A stretch of 64,000 nucleotides of DNA from Phytomonospora sp040655735 (GCF_040655735.1 NZ_JBFAKK010000006.1:447253-511252), one strand, 5' to 3'. Positions 25,947-34,885 are shown, counted from the first letter of the stretch. The notes: a model not told the origin generated them from the letters alone. Numbers and translations are program-made.

Positions 25947-26525
25947 ATGACGCAGGCACGCACCGCACGTCGCACCGCCCGGCCCGAGGAACGCCGCCAG
26001 GAGATCCTCGAAGCCGCACTCGCCCTGTTCGCCGAACGCGGCTACCGCGGTGCCAGCCTCGCCACCATCGCGGAAAGGGTCGGGCTCACCCAGCAGGGCC
26101 TCTTGCATTACTTCCCCAGCAAGGACCGGCTCCTCGCCGAGGTGCTGCGGCTGCGCGACGAACGCGACATGGCCGCCCTCGGTTCTGCCAACCCTGACCT
26201 CGACGCACTGGCGCGCATCGTCGAACTCAACGAGAAGCGCCGCGGAATGGTGCAGTCCTACACGGTCCTGTCGGCCGACAGCGTGACCGAAGGCCACCCC
26301 GCGCGGGAGTTCTTCACCGAGCGGTACGAACGCCTGCGAGGCGAGCTCACCGCGGTCGTGCGGGCCGAACTCGGCGAGGATCTGCGCGCGGGTCTCACGC
26401 CGGAGACGGCGGCGGCGCTGCTGATCGCCGTGATGGACGGAATGCAGCTCCAGTGGCTGCTGTCCGACGAGCGCGTCGAGATGGCCGGCGCCTTCCGGGG
26501 GATGCTCGCACTGCTGCGCGGGTGA
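25947..26525 (+). CDS. TetR-family regulator, probable repressor of the GH3 gene
   Basis: 192 residues. The HTH is RRQEILEAALALFAERGYRG, ASLATIAERVGLTQQGLLHY and FPSKDRLLAEVL. The C-terminal domain (VMDGMQLQWLLSDERVEMAG) is like that of the BetI/AcrR-type TetR_C_6 group often found beside glycosidase genes in actinobacteria. Its position opposite the beta-glucosidase across one strong palindrome suggests it represses both and responds to a sugar (inference). Confidence 0.9.
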   Translation: MTQARTARRTARPEERRQEILEAALALFAERGYRGASLATIAERVGLTQQGLLHYFPSKDRLLAEVLRLRDERDMAALGSANPDLDALARIVELNEKRRGMVQSYTVLSADSVTEGHPAREFFTERYERLRGELTAVVRAELGEDLRAGLTPETAAALLIAVMDGMQLQWLLSDERVEMAGAFRGMLALLRG

Positions 26526-26545
26526 CGGCGGCGGACCCGGGACAC

Positions 26546-26580
26546 AAAAAAGCTCGAAACGGAACTTTCCCGTTTCGAGC
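26546..26580 (-). terminator. Intrinsic terminator of tRNA-Pro
   Basis: On the minus strand an 11-bp perfect stem (26580-26570 with 26562-26552, loop of 7) is followed directly by six T (26551-26546). It is the only terminator in the window's left half with a full T tract. Confidence 0.88.
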
Positions 26581-26588
26581 CGTTTCTG

Positions 26589-26662
26589 TCGGGATGGCGG
26601 GATTCGAACCCACGACCCCCTGACCCCCAGTCAGGTACGCTACCAAGCTGCGCCACATCCCG
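26589..26662 (-). tRNA. tRNA-Pro (anticodon GGG)
   Basis: 74 nt cloverleaf: acceptor CGGGATG/CATCCCG, D arm with AGCTTGGTAGC, anticodon stem CCTGA/TCAGG with loop CTGGGGG giving anticodon GGG (reads CCC and CCU), and T arm with GGTTCGAATCC. The discriminator is A. CCA is not encoded. A T-rich terminator follows. Confidence 0.95.
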
Positions 26663-26834
26663 AAGCCGCCCGCACCTTGTGAGCACTGGCAGCGATGAGA
26701 AGCTTAACGCAAGCCCCCCGGGCGCCCGCAAGCAGGTAACCGTGCTCGGCGAATCCCCGGCCCACCTGCGAACTCTCACCTTCGCGTCCTCAATGGACGT
26801 TCCCGGCCCGCCGTGTCGTGCCGTTGACGCGAAA

Positions 26835-26864
26835 GCGCCCGGCGGGGTCTCCCCCACCGGGCGC
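26835..26864 (-). terminator. Terminator after der
   Basis: GCGCCCGG (26835-26842) and CCGGGCGC (26857-26864), extended inwards by GGGG/CCCC after one mismatch; on the minus strand it is followed by TTTCG. It ends the cmk-der transcript. Confidence 0.75.
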
Positions 26865-26880
26865 CGACACGAAAACGCGC

Positions 26881-28302
26881 CTACTTCTTCGCGCTCTTGC
26901 CACCCGGCTTGCCGCGCTTCTCGCGCGCCTTCACCGAGATCGAGATCGGGCTGCCGGTGAAGCCGAAGTCCTCGCGCAGCCGGCGCTCGACGTAACGCAC
27001 GTACTGCGGGTCGAGGCGGCCCGAGGTGAACAGGATGAACCTGGGCGGGCGGATGTCGACCTGGGTCGCGAACAGGATCCTCGGCGCCTTGCCGCCCCGG
27101 ATGGGGTGCGGGTGAGCGGCGATGAGGGCGGCGAGCCACTGGTTGAGCTCACCGGTGGTCACCCGCTGCTCCCAGCCGTCCAGCGCGACCCGGATCTCCC
27201 TGGCGAGCTTCTGGACGGCGCGGCCGGTCAGCGCGGAGATGTTGACCCGCGGCGCCCAGGTGATGCGGCGCAGCTCGCGGTCGATCTCGCGGTCGAGGTA
27301 GTAACGGCGGTCCTCGTCGACCAGGTCCCACTTGTTGAAGACGATGACCAGCGCCCGGCCCGCCTCGACGACCTGCGTCAGGACCCGCTGGTCCTGCTCG
27401 CTGATCGGCTCGGAGGAGTCGAGGAGCACCACGGCGACCTCGGCGGCCTCGATGGCCGACTGGGTGCGCAGGCTGGCGTAGTACTCGGTGCCGCTGGCCT
27501 GCCCGACCCGACGCCGCAGCCCGGCGGTGTCGACGAGGTGGAAGGTCTCCCCGTCGATCTCGACGAGGCTGTCGACCGGGTCGACGGTGGTGCCGGCGAC
27601 GGAGTCCACGACGGCCCGCTGATCCTTGGAGAGCTGGTTGAGCAGGCTCGACTTGCCGACGTTGGGACGGCCCACCAGCGCGACGCGGCGCGGGCCGCCC
27701 GGCTTCGGGTCGCGATCCTCGGGCATCTCCGGGAGAAGCTTGAGGATCTCGTCGAGCAGGTCGCCCGAGCCTCGGCCGTGCAGGGCCGAGACCGGGAAGG
27801 GCTCGCCAAGACCGAGGGACCACAGCGCGGCGGCCTCGGGCTCGACGCGCTGGTCGTCGACCTTGTTGGCGATCAGCAGGACGGGCTTGCCGCCCCGCTG
27901 GAGGACGCGCGCGGCGGCCTCGTCGGTGTCGGTGGCGCCCACGACCGCGTCGACGACGAGCAGGATCACGTCGGCGGTGCGCATCGCGATCTCCGCCTGC
28001 GTCGCGATCGCGGCGGCGCGGCCCTTGGCGTCGGGCTCCCAGCCGCCGGTGTCGACGAGCGTGAAGCGGCGGCCCGCCCACTGCGCGTCGTAGGCGACAC
28101 GGTCGCGGGTGACGCCCGGAACGTCCTCGACGACCGCCTGGCGGCGCCCGAGGATGCGGTTCACGAGGGTCGACTTGCCGACGTTCGGACGGCCGACGAC
28201 GGCGACGACCGGTACCGGGCCTTCGTCGAGTTCGGCCTTGGCGGCCTCGACGTCGGCGGTGAACTCTTCGGCGAGCGCGGCCCAGATGGCCTCGTCAGTC
28301 AC
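26881..28302 (-). CDS. der: Ribosome biogenesis GTPase Der (EngA)
   Basis: 473 residues with two tandem GTPase domains. G1 motifs are GRPNVGKST (37-45) and GRPNVGKSS (from about 211). DTAGL, NKVD and NKWD complete the GTP-binding set, and a C-terminal KH-like domain carries KAPRILFATQVDIRPPRF. Der helps 50S subunit maturation. An extra ~30 residues precede the first domain, as in other actinobacteria. The start overlaps the end of cmk by eight bases, so the two are translationally coupled, as in mycobacteria. Confidence 0.97.
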   Translation of the reverse strand: MTDEAIWAALAEEFTADVEAAKAELDEGPVPVVAVVGRPNVGKSTLVNRILGRRQAVVEDVPGVTRDRVAYDAQWAGRRFTLVDTGGWEPDAKGRAAAIATQAEIAMRTADVILLVVDAVVGATDTDEAAARVLQRGGKPVLLIANKVDDQRVEPEAAALWSLGLGEPFPVSALHGRGSGDLLDEILKLLPEMPEDRDPKPGGPRRVALVGRPNVGKSSLLNQLSKDQRAVVDSVAGTTVDPVDSLVEIDGETFHLVDTAGLRRRVGQASGTEYYASLRTQSAIEAAEVAVVLLDSSEPISEQDQRVLTQVVEAGRALVIVFNKWDLVDEDRRYYLDREIDRELRRITWAPRVNISALTGRAVQKLAREIRVALDGWEQRVTTGELNQWLAALIAAHPHPIRGGKAPRILFATQVDIRPPRFILFTSGRLDPQYVRYVERRLREDFGFTGSPISISVKAREKRGKPGGKSAKK

Positions 28303-28975
28303 TTGCTTCCCCGTTGCTGTTGTCGAGCAGTTCGCGCATGCGGTCGACGACCTCTTCGATACCGAGTCCGGTGGTGTCGAGGATGACGGCGCCGGGCGCG
28401 GCCTCGTGTGGCTTGGTGGTCTTGGCGTCGGCCGCGTCGCGTCGTGCGAGGTCGGCGGCGGTCGCGGTGATGTCGCTGTTGTCCTCGGCGCTGCGACGGC
28501 GCGCGCGTTCGCGCTCGTCGGCGGTGAGGTAGATCTTCAGGTCGGCGTCGGGCGCGACGACCTCGCCGATGTCGCGGCCTTCGACGACGATCCCGCCCGC
28601 GGCCTCGGCGATGATGCGGCGCTGTTCGGCGATGAGGTGCGCGCGGACGGCGGGGATGCCGGCGACCGCGGAAACGGCCTTGGTGACTTCGGGGCCGCGG
28701 ATCTCGGCGTCGACGGGGGCGCCGTCGAGGCGGGAGTAGGGGTCGGCGGGGGTCGTACCGAAGTCGAGCTTGGCGTGGTGGACGGCCGTGGTGACCGCCT
28801 CGGCGTCGGTGAGGTCGACTCCCGAGCGCAGCGCGGCGAGGGTCGCCGCGCGGTACATGGCGCCGGTGTCGAGGTAGGCGGCGCCGAGCGCGGTCGCGAG
28901 CCGTTTGGACACGGTCGACTTCCCGGTGCCCGAGGGTCCGTCCACCGCGACTACGCGTGCCTGCTGGCTGTTCAC
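28295..28975 (-). CDS. cmk: Cytidylate kinase
   Basis: 226 residues phosphorylating CMP and dCMP with ATP. The P-loop is GPSGTGKST (13-21), followed by YLDTGAMYRAATLAAL, the CMP-binding insert with LDGAPVDAEIRGPEV, and VVEGRDIGEVVAPDADLKIY. The GTG at 28975 was chosen because AGGAGG stands eight bases in front of it; an ATG at 29014 would give an unlikely 13-residue extension. First gene of the cmk-der pair. Confidence 0.96.
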   Translation of the reverse strand: MNSQQARVVAVDGPSGTGKSTVSKRLATALGAAYLDTGAMYRAATLAALRSGVDLTDAEAVTTAVHHAKLDFGTTPADPYSRLDGAPVDAEIRGPEVTKAVSAVAGIPAVRAHLIAEQRRIIAEAAGGIVVEGRDIGEVVAPDADLKIYLTADERERARRRSAEDNSDITATAADLARRDAADAKTTKPHEAAPGAVILDTTGLGIEEVVDRMRELLDNSNGEASD

Positions 28976-29089
28976 TTTCGCCTCCTGATCACCGGTCTGG
29001 GCCGCACCAATCATGCCTTGTCACCCGAAGTGAGCTCCAGCACGGGCGGGGTTTCCACGCGGGGCCGCCGGCCGTGACACGTCACAGGC

Positions 29090-29638
29090 GTGAATTACTC
29101 TCAGGCCGTGGGCGACGACACAGGCAACGGTACGCACTGGACGACCCTTCCCGGACCCAACGGTCCCGTGGGAGTGGTGGTCTCCCCCACCGGCCTCGTA
29201 CGCCTGTCGCTCGACCCTGCCGCCGACGACGTGCCCGCCGGCGCCGTCCAGGTCGAAGACGCCCGCCTCGACATGGTCGCCGAGCAGCTCGCCGCCTACT
29301 TGGCCGGAGAACTGCGCCGCTTCACCGTTCCGCTGGACTGGTCGCTGAGCAGCGGCTTTCAGCGGAAGGTGCTCCAGACCCTCTTCGAGACCGTCGAGTA
29401 CGGCCAGACGGTCAGCTACGGAGAACTCGCCGCGCGCGCCGGCCGGCCGAACGCCGCCCGCGTGGTCGGGGCCGTCATGGGCGGCAACCCCATCCCGATC
29501 GTCGTGCCCTGCCACCGCGTCGTCGACAGCGGCGGCGGGCTCGGCGGGTTCTCCGGCAGCCGCCGCGGCCCCTCGATGGAGACCAAGCGACGGCTGCTCA
29601 CGATCGAGGGCCGGCTCGCACCGACCCTCTTCGACTGA
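29090..29638 (+). CDS. ogt: Methylated-DNA--protein-cysteine methyltransferase
   Basis: 182 residues. The alkyl-acceptor motif is PCHRV with the reactive Cys at about 141 (IPIVVPCHRVVDSGGG). The DNA-binding wing region FQRKVLQTLFETVEYGQTVS and the Asn/Arg hinge GRPNAARVVG are canonical. It removes O6-alkyl groups from guanine in a suicide reaction. GTG 29090 is the longest start; GTG 29108 is possible. It is the only plus-strand gene in this stretch and converges on rluB. Confidence 0.93.
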   Translation: MNYSQAVGDDTGNGTHWTTLPGPNGPVGVVVSPTGLVRLSLDPAADDVPAGAVQVEDARLDMVAEQLAAYLAGELRRFTVPLDWSLSSGFQRKVLQTLFETVEYGQTVSYGELAARAGRPNAARVVGAVMGGNPIPIVVPCHRVVDSGGGLGGFSGSRRGPSMETKRRLLTIEGRLAPTLFD

Positions 29639-29642
29639 CGGT

Positions 29643-30371
29643 CTAGAGGCCGACGGCCTTGTAGAGGGCACCGAGCTCGCCCTTGTTGAGGTTGCGCACG
29701 GTCCCGGGCTTGAGGTTGCCCAGCGCGACCGTCCCGATCTTGGTGCGCACGAGCCGGTACACCGGGTGCCCCACCTGGTCGAGGAGGCGGCGCACGATGT
29801 GCTTGCGGCCCTCGTGGACGACGATCTCGACCAGCGAACGGCCCTCGTACTCGTCGATGATCTTGAAGTCGTCGACCGTGACCGGGCCGTCGTCGAGAGT
29901 GACGCCCTTGGCGAGCTTCTTGCCCAGGAACGGCGAGACGGGCCCGCGGACCTCGCAACGGTAGGTCTTGGCCACCTCGTACGAAGGGTGCATCAGCCGG
30001 TGGGCGAGATCCCCGTCGTTGGTCAACAGCAACAGGCCCTCGGAGTCGGTGTCGAGACGGCCCACGTGGAAGATGCGCTCCGGCACCGCGGTCACGTAGT
30101 TCGCCAGGCTCGGCCGGCCCTGCTCGTCCGACATCGACGAGATGACCCCGCGCGGCTTGTTGAACGCCAGGTGCACGGTGCGCACGTCGGTGATGATGCG
30201 CTCGCCGTCGACGTGGATCACGGCGATGTCGGGGTCGACGCGGCTGCCGAGGATGGCGGTCTTGCCGTCGACGGTCACCCGGCCGGCCGCGATGAGCTCC
30301 TCACTCGCGCGACGGGATCCGACACCGGCGGAGGCCAGGACTTTCTGCAGGCGCTGCTCGTTCTCACGCAT
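29643..30371 (-). CDS. rluB: 23S rRNA pseudouridine synthase RluB-type
   Basis: 242 residues. An N-terminal S4 RNA-binding domain (RLQKVLASAGVGSRRASEEL) precedes an RsuA/RluB-type catalytic domain with the active-site Asp in GRLDTDSEGLLLLTNDG. The C-terminal KHIVRRLLDQVGHPVYRLVR is typical. It overlaps the end of scpB by eight bases, forming the conserved scpA-scpB-rluB operon. Confidence 0.95.
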   Translation of the reverse strand: MRENEQRLQKVLASAGVGSRRASEELIAAGRVTVDGKTAILGSRVDPDIAVIHVDGERIITDVRTVHLAFNKPRGVISSMSDEQGRPSLANYVTAVPERIFHVGRLDTDSEGLLLLTNDGDLAHRLMHPSYEVAKTYRCEVRGPVSPFLGKKLAKGVTLDDGPVTVDDFKIIDEYEGRSLVEIVVHEGRKHIVRRLLDQVGHPVYRLVRTKIGTVALGNLKPGTVRNLNKGELGALYKAVGL

Positions 30372-31242
30372 CGACGCCGCCCTCGGTGAGGTCGTCGAGG
30401 TCGTCGGGCAGGAACGGCGCGAGGGGCGGCAGCTCGTTGATCGAGTTGATGCCCAGTTTCTCCAGGAACAGCACCGTCGTACGGTACAGGTGCGCTCCGC
30501 TGTCGGGTTCGGCGCCGCACTCCTCGACGAGTCCGCGCGACAGCAGCGTCCGGATGACGCCGTCGCAGTTGACGCCCCGGATGCCCGAGATGCGGGCCCT
30601 GGTCACCGGCTGCTTGTAGGCGACGACCGCGAGGGTCTCCAGCGCGGCCTTGGTGAGCCTCGCCTGCTGCCCGTCGAGGACGAAACGCTCGACGTAGGCG
30701 GCGTAGTCGTCACGGGTGTAGAAGCGCCACCCGCCCGCCTGGCGGCGCAGGTCGAAGCCCCGGGCCTGCTCGGTGTACTCCGCGGCGAGCCGCTCCAGCG
30801 TCGCGGTGATCTCGGCGGCATCGCGGTCGAGGATCTGGGCGAGCATGATCTCGCCGACCGGCTCGTCGACGATCATCAGGATCGCCTCCAGCGTGCCGGG
30901 CAGGTCGTCGACGGCCGGCAGCGGATCGGGGTCGGCGACGGCGACGGCGACCGCCTCGGGCGCCGAAGCGCCCGGCGCGGGCGCGCCGAACTCCGCGAGG
31001 TCGGAACTGTCGGCCGGCGCCTCCGGCTCGGTGTCGGGCGGGGTGTCCGGCGGTGCCTGGACGGTCAGCGCGGCGAGGAAGTCCGACTCGGGCTCCTCCG
31101 CCTCGGCGACGGCCTCGGCCTCCGGGGCGCCCGTCTCGGCGTCCTGCTCGGCCGTGGCGGTGCCTCCCGTCGGCGGACGCTGCCAGGGCGGCGTCCACTC
31201 GGCGACCGCGTCCGCGAGGGACCCCCGCACCTCGTCACTCAC
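30364..31242 (-). CDS. scpB: Segregation and condensation protein B
   Basis: 292 residues, longer than the usual ~190-200. The first ~110 are acidic, Ala/Pro-rich and probably disordered. The winged-helix core starts at LPGTLEAILMIVDEPVGEIM and includes LAAEYTEQARGFDLRRQAGG, GWRFYTRDDYA, ALETLAVVAYKQPVTRARIS and RGVNCDGVIRTLLSRGLVEE. ScpB binds the ScpA-SMC complex that condenses and segregates chromosomes. It overlaps scpA and rluB by eight bases each. Confidence 0.95.
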   Translation of the reverse strand: MSDEVRGSLADAVAEWTPPWQRPPTGGTATAEQDAETGAPEAEAVAEAEEPESDFLAALTVQAPPDTPPDTEPEAPADSSDLAEFGAPAPGASAPEAVAVAVADPDPLPAVDDLPGTLEAILMIVDEPVGEIMLAQILDRDAAEITATLERLAAEYTEQARGFDLRRQAGGWRFYTRDDYAAYVERFVLDGQQARLTKAALETLAVVAYKQPVTRARISGIRGVNCDGVIRTLLSRGLVEECGAEPDSGAHLYRTTVLFLEKLGINSINELPPLAPFLPDDLDDLTEGGVDA

Positions 31243-32185
31243 TATCAGGTTCCTCCGTCGTCTCTACTTCTTCGTCGGCCTTCACCGGCGCCCCCAGGTA
31301 CTCGTCGACCTCGATGGCGCGTGCCTCGGCCTCGGCGATCCACCGTACGTTGAGCTCGCCGAGGGCTTCGACCTGCTCGAAGCCGACCATGTTCTCGCGG
31401 TACAGCTCCAGCAGGGCAAGGAATCTGGCGACGACCTCCAAGGTCGAGTCGCAGTCGGCGCACAAGGCGCGAAAGCTCGCGGTGCCGAGTCCGCGCAACC
31501 GCTCCTGCAGAATCGCGGCGTGCTCGGCCACACTGACGCGGACCATGTGCACATGGGCGGTCGAGACCTCGGGGATCGGTTTGGGCCGCATGGCGTCGCC
31601 GGCCAGCTTCGCCAGGCGATCGGGCCCGATGCCGAGGACGAGTTCGGGCAGGGCGGCCGCGAAGCGCGCCTCCAGCGACACCGCGCGCGGCCAGCGGCGG
31701 GCGGCCCCCTGTTCGAGGCCGTGGATGTGCGCGGCGGCCTCCTTGAAGGCCTTGTACTGCAGGAGCCGGGCGAACAGGAGGTCGCGGGCCTCCAGCAGGG
31801 CCAGGTCCTCGGCGTCCTCGACCTCGGCGCTGGGCAGCAGCCGGGCGGCCTTGAGGTCGAGCAGGGTCGCGGCGATGACGAGGAACTCACTGGTCTCGTC
31901 GAGGTCCCAGTCGTCGCCCATGGCCCGGATGTAGGCGATGAACTCGTCGGTGACCTTGTGCAGCGCGACCTCGGTCACATCGAGCTTGTGCTTGCCGATG
32001 AGCTGGAGCAGCAGGTCGAAAGGCCCCTCGAAGTTGGCCAGCCGGACCTGGAATCCGGTGTGCTGCGCGGCTTCGGGCGTCTCGGCGGCGACTTCGGGCG
32101 TCTCGGCGACGGCGTCGGGCACGGCGGCGGTGTCCTCGTCCACCGCCGCGGCAGCGTCCCCGCTCTGCTCGTTCGCCGTGATCAC
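31235..32185 (-). CDS. scpA: Segregation and condensation protein A (kleisin)
   Basis: 316 residues. After an acidic ~45-residue leader comes FQVRLANFEGPFDLLLQLIG, the diagnostic kleisin N-terminus that binds the SMC neck, then DLDETSEFLVIAATLLDLKA. The C-terminal winged helix (about 230-300) binds the SMC head. The GTG at 32185 is preceded by TAGGCT at six bases and no Shine-Dalgarno, so the transcript is probably leaderless. Confidence 0.95.
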   Translation of the reverse strand: MITANEQSGDAAAAVDEDTAAVPDAVAETPEVAAETPEAAQHTGFQVRLANFEGPFDLLLQLIGKHKLDVTEVALHKVTDEFIAYIRAMGDDWDLDETSEFLVIAATLLDLKAARLLPSAEVEDAEDLALLEARDLLFARLLQYKAFKEAAAHIHGLEQGAARRWPRAVSLEARFAAALPELVLGIGPDRLAKLAGDAMRPKPIPEVSTAHVHMVRVSVAEHAAILQERLRGLGTASFRALCADCDSTLEVVARFLALLELYRENMVGFEQVEALGELNVRWIAEAEARAIEVDEYLGAPVKADEEVETTEEPDSE

Positions 32186-32191
32186 CCCGAA

Positions 32192-32197
32192 AGCCTA
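32192..32197 (-). promoter_or_regulatory. Leaderless -10 element of scpA
   Basis: TAGGCT on the minus strand, six bases, GTG 32185. It would drive the scpA-scpB-rluB operon. Confidence 0.6.
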
Positions 32198-32244
32198 AAC
32201 GGCGTCGCGCCCCGATGCGGCGACACCTCGGTTCAAGTATCGAC

Positions 32245-32886
32245 TCAGGTCAGCGATTCCACGACCGGGGTGAGCACCAGGTCGAGCACCCGGTGCAGCG
32301 GCGGGACACCGCCGATCGGCAGCACCAGCGCCGTGAGCAGGATCAGCGCGCCCACCCGGCGGTTCGAGAGCACCTCGCCGACGGTGCCGCCGCGCTCCCC
32401 CCACAGCAGCGTCCAGCCGTCGGTCGGCGGAAGCGGGACCAGCGCGACGACGGCGAAGCAGAGGAGTCCGACACCGGCGGTGAACAGCAGCTGCTCCGGT
32501 GCCGGGCCCGGCACACCGCGCAGTACGTCGGAGGGACGGTAGACCGCGCCGGTGATGCTCGCCGGATAAACCCAGCCGTAGACGGCCAGCACCGCGACGC
32601 CGGCGGTGAGGGTCGCGGCGGGACCGGTGAGCGCGGTCCAGACCGCGCGCTTGCGGGGCAGGCCCCCGACGGGTGGCGCCGCGCCCCAGCCGGTGCCGCC
32701 GAACACGGCGGCGAGCAGGCCGATCGGATCTATGTCGCGTCGCCAGTGGGGCAGTACGGTGACGGCCGTCGCACGCCCCAAGCCGTGGGCGACGAGCGCA
32801 CCGGCGACGTGCCGGATGCCCAGGCCCAGTGCGAGGGCCGCGACCAGTCCGGCGAGGGCGGCCGGCTGGCCGAGCGCGTAGATCAA
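32245..32886 (-). CDS. Membrane protein resembling M50 site-2 proteases, catalytic motif degenerate
   Basis: 213 residues, mostly hydrophobic, with about five or six membrane segments. The layout follows site-2 proteases: an early helix with ALVAHGLGRA where HExxH is expected, a central ALTGPAATLTAG, and VALVPLPPTDGW resembling the C-terminal N/LPxPPxDG motif. The Glu and second His of HExxH are absent, so proteolysis is doubtful. It lies four bases downstream of the ParA-like gene and is probably co-transcribed. A remote non-proteolytic relative is the best description. Confidence 0.65.
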   Translation of the reverse strand: MIYALGQPAALAGLVAALALGLGIRHVAGALVAHGLGRATAVTVLPHWRRDIDPIGLLAAVFGGTGWGAAPPVGGLPRKRAVWTALTGPAATLTAGVAVLAVYGWVYPASITGAVYRPSDVLRGVPGPAPEQLLFTAGVGLLCFAVVALVPLPPTDGWTLLWGERGGTVGEVLSNRRVGALILLTALVLPIGGVPPLHRVLDLVLTPVVESLT

Positions 32887-32890
32887 GTCC

Positions 32891-33817
32891 TCAGCGTCTC
32901 AGATCGTGCGCGGCGAGCACTTCCCTGGCGAGTTGCCGGTAGGCCCGGGCTCCACTGGAGGCCGGCGCCCAGGTGGTGATGGGCTCACCGGCGACGGTGG
33001 TCTCGGGGAAGCGGACGGTGCGGGTGATGACCGTCTGGTAGACCCGGTCGCCGAAGGCCTCGACCACGCGGGAGAGAACCTGGCGGCAGTGGGTGGTGCG
33101 GGAGTCGTACATGGTCGCGAGGATGCCCTCCAGTTCGAGATCGAAGTTGAGGCGCTCGCGGACCTTGTCCACAGTGTCCAGGAGGAGGGCGACACCGCGC
33201 AGGCTGAAGAACTCGCACTCAAGGGGCACGAGCACGCCGTGCGCGGCGGTCAGGGCGTTGACCGTGAGCAGGCCCAGGGACGGCTGGCAGTCGATGATGA
33301 TGAAGTCGTACTCGCTCATCACCGGCCGCAGGACGCGGGTGAGGGTCTGTTCGCGGGCGACCTCGTTGACGAGCTGGATCTCGGCCGCCGACAGGTCGAT
33401 GTTGGCGGGCAGGACGTGCAGACCGGCCACATTGGTCTTGATGACGACGTCTTCGATGTTGACGCCGTCTTGCATCAAGAGGTTGTAGATGGTCAGGTCG
33501 AGGGTGTGCGGGTTGACGCCGAAGCCCACGCACAGCGCGCCCTGGGGGTCGAAGTCGACCAGGAGGACCTTGCGGCCGTACTCGGCCAGTGCCGCGCCGA
33601 GGTTGATGGTCGAGGTGGTCTTCCCCACGCCGCCCTTCTGGTTGGCCATCGCGATGACGCGGGCCGGGCCGTGACGTTCGAGGGGTTGCGGCTGCGGGAT
33701 GTCGCGCTTGCCCGTGTACGCCTCAGGGTCGGCGGGGCCGGCATCGCCGTCGGCTCCGTCTGGGGCGGGCGGCGTTTGTCGCAACGCGGCCCACTTGTCG
33801 TCTCTGTCGACGTTCAT
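32891..33817 (-). CDS. ParA-family ATPase (Soj-like)
   Basis: 308 residues from ATG 33817, which follows GGGAGGGG. About 50 charged N-terminal residues precede the deviant Walker A K61-GGVGKTT68, followed by VLLVDFDPQGALCVGFGVNP and FIIIDCQPSLGLLTVNAL. This is the second ParA-like protein encoded beside scpA/scpB in actinobacteria (as Rv1708), distinct from the oriC-proximal parA. It probably takes part in chromosome positioning, but its partner is not established. Confidence 0.92.
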   Translation of the reverse strand: MNVDRDDKWAALRQTPPAPDGADGDAGPADPEAYTGKRDIPQPQPLERHGPARVIAMANQKGGVGKTTSTINLGAALAEYGRKVLLVDFDPQGALCVGFGVNPHTLDLTIYNLLMQDGVNIEDVVIKTNVAGLHVLPANIDLSAAEIQLVNEVAREQTLTRVLRPVMSEYDFIIIDCQPSLGLLTVNALTAAHGVLVPLECEFFSLRGVALLLDTVDKVRERLNFDLELEGILATMYDSRTTHCRQVLSRVVEAFGDRVYQTVITRTVRFPETTVAGEPITTWAPASSGARAYRQLAREVLAAHDLRR

Positions 33818-33964
33818 GTCACGCCCCTCCCGGTGAGGTCGGCGCCGCCACGGTCTTCGCGCGCAGAGGGCGGTGCGCCCGTGGTTGCGACTGTACGGCA
33901 GCGGGCATGCGGATGCGACATGAATCTGTTGCTGCTGCCCCATCGGCGTGTCGCGTTGACGTGA

Positions 33965-34885
33965 TCATCGGCGGGCTCGTGGGTGGGAAGTCGCGTACAC
34001 CTCTCGGAGTCTATCGACCGTTACAAGCGTGTAGACCTGAGTGGTCACAACCGATGTGTGACCGAGGAGTTCCTGCACCACACGGACGTCGGCCCCGCCG
34101 TCGAGGAGGTGGGTGGCGTAGGAGTGGCGCAGGGTGTGCGGCGAGATGTGCACGTCCAGGCCGGCGCGTTCGGCGATGTTCTGGATGATCGCCCACGCGC
34201 CCTGCCTCGACAGTGGACCTCCGCGTGAGTTGCGGAACACACCGGGACCGTTGGGATTCATGGCCGGGCGGCCGCGGACGAGGTAGGCCTCGACGGCCGC
34301 GACGGCGTAGTTGCCCAGCGGGACGGTTCGGGTCTTGCCGCCCTTGCCGTGCAGGGTGACCGCGCCGCCGGAGAGGTCGAGGTCGTCGATGGCGCAGGTG
34401 ACGGCCTCGGTGATGCGCGATCCGGTGCCGTACAGGAACTCCAGCAGGGCGGTGTCGCGCAGGGGGATCGGGCCGTCACCGAAGCGGGCGGCGTCGAGGA
34501 GCTGCCCGACCTGCTCGACGCTGATCGCCTTCGGCAGCCGCGTCGGGAGGTTGGTGGGCGGCGCGTCGGCGAGCGGGTTGACCGAGGCGTGCCGCTCGGT
34601 GACGGCGAACTTGTGCATCCCCCGCAGTGAGCTGACCGCTCGCGCCACCGACGCCGCCGACAGTGGCTGATGCGGTCCATAACCCCGGGTCAGGTCGGCC
34701 CGATAGGCCTCGACGTGGTCGGGGGTGATGTCGTCGATGCCGGGCAGGTCGTGGGCGATCAGCCATTCGATGTAGCGGTCGAGGTCTCGCCGGTACGCGG
34801 CGAGGGTGTTGCCGGACCGTCCCTTCTCGACGGCCAGGTGGTCGAGGTACGTCGCGACCACCTGGCCGATCCGCTGTCCCGTCAA
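33965..34885 (-). CDS. xerD: Site-specific tyrosine recombinase XerD
   Basis: 306 residues, resolving chromosome dimers at dif with XerC. Catalytic residues fall at R157 (GTGSRITE), K181 (HGKGGKTR), H250 and R253 (SPHTLRHSYATHLL), H276 (LLGHTSV) and Tyr285 (TTQVYTLV). The N-terminal SAM-like core-binding domain is normal. The start is a TTG that overlaps the ald stop (TTGA), so translation is coupled to ald. Confidence 0.94.
   Translation of the reverse strand: MTGQRIGQVVATYLDHLAVEKGRSGNTLAAYRRDLDRYIEWLIAHDLPGIDDITPDHVEAYRADLTRGYGPHQPLSAASVARAVSSLRGMHKFAVTERHASVNPLADAPPTNLPTRLPKAISVEQVGQLLDAARFGDGPIPLRDTALLEFLYGTGSRITEAVTCAIDDLDLSGGAVTLHGKGGKTRTVPLGNYAVAAVEAYLVRGRPAMNPNGPGVFRNSRGGPLSRQGAWAIIQNIAERAGLDVHISPHTLRHSYATHLLDGGADVRVVQELLGHTSVVTTQVYTLVTVDRLREVYATSHPRARR

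Noticed and set aside
26818..28386. Long open frames antisense to der, and similar ones antisense to parA, pyrG, recN, steA and the glycosyltransferase genes
   Set aside because: They mirror true genes in a high-GC genome, lack family motifs and consist of low-complexity Arg/Gly/Asp-rich translations; the opposite strand carries clear conserved proteins.
33965..34885. XerD-like recombinase as sign of an integrated element
   Set aside because: It has the full XerD length and residues and the conserved actinobacterial location next to pyrG/parA/scpA, so it is the chromosomal dimer-resolution enzyme.
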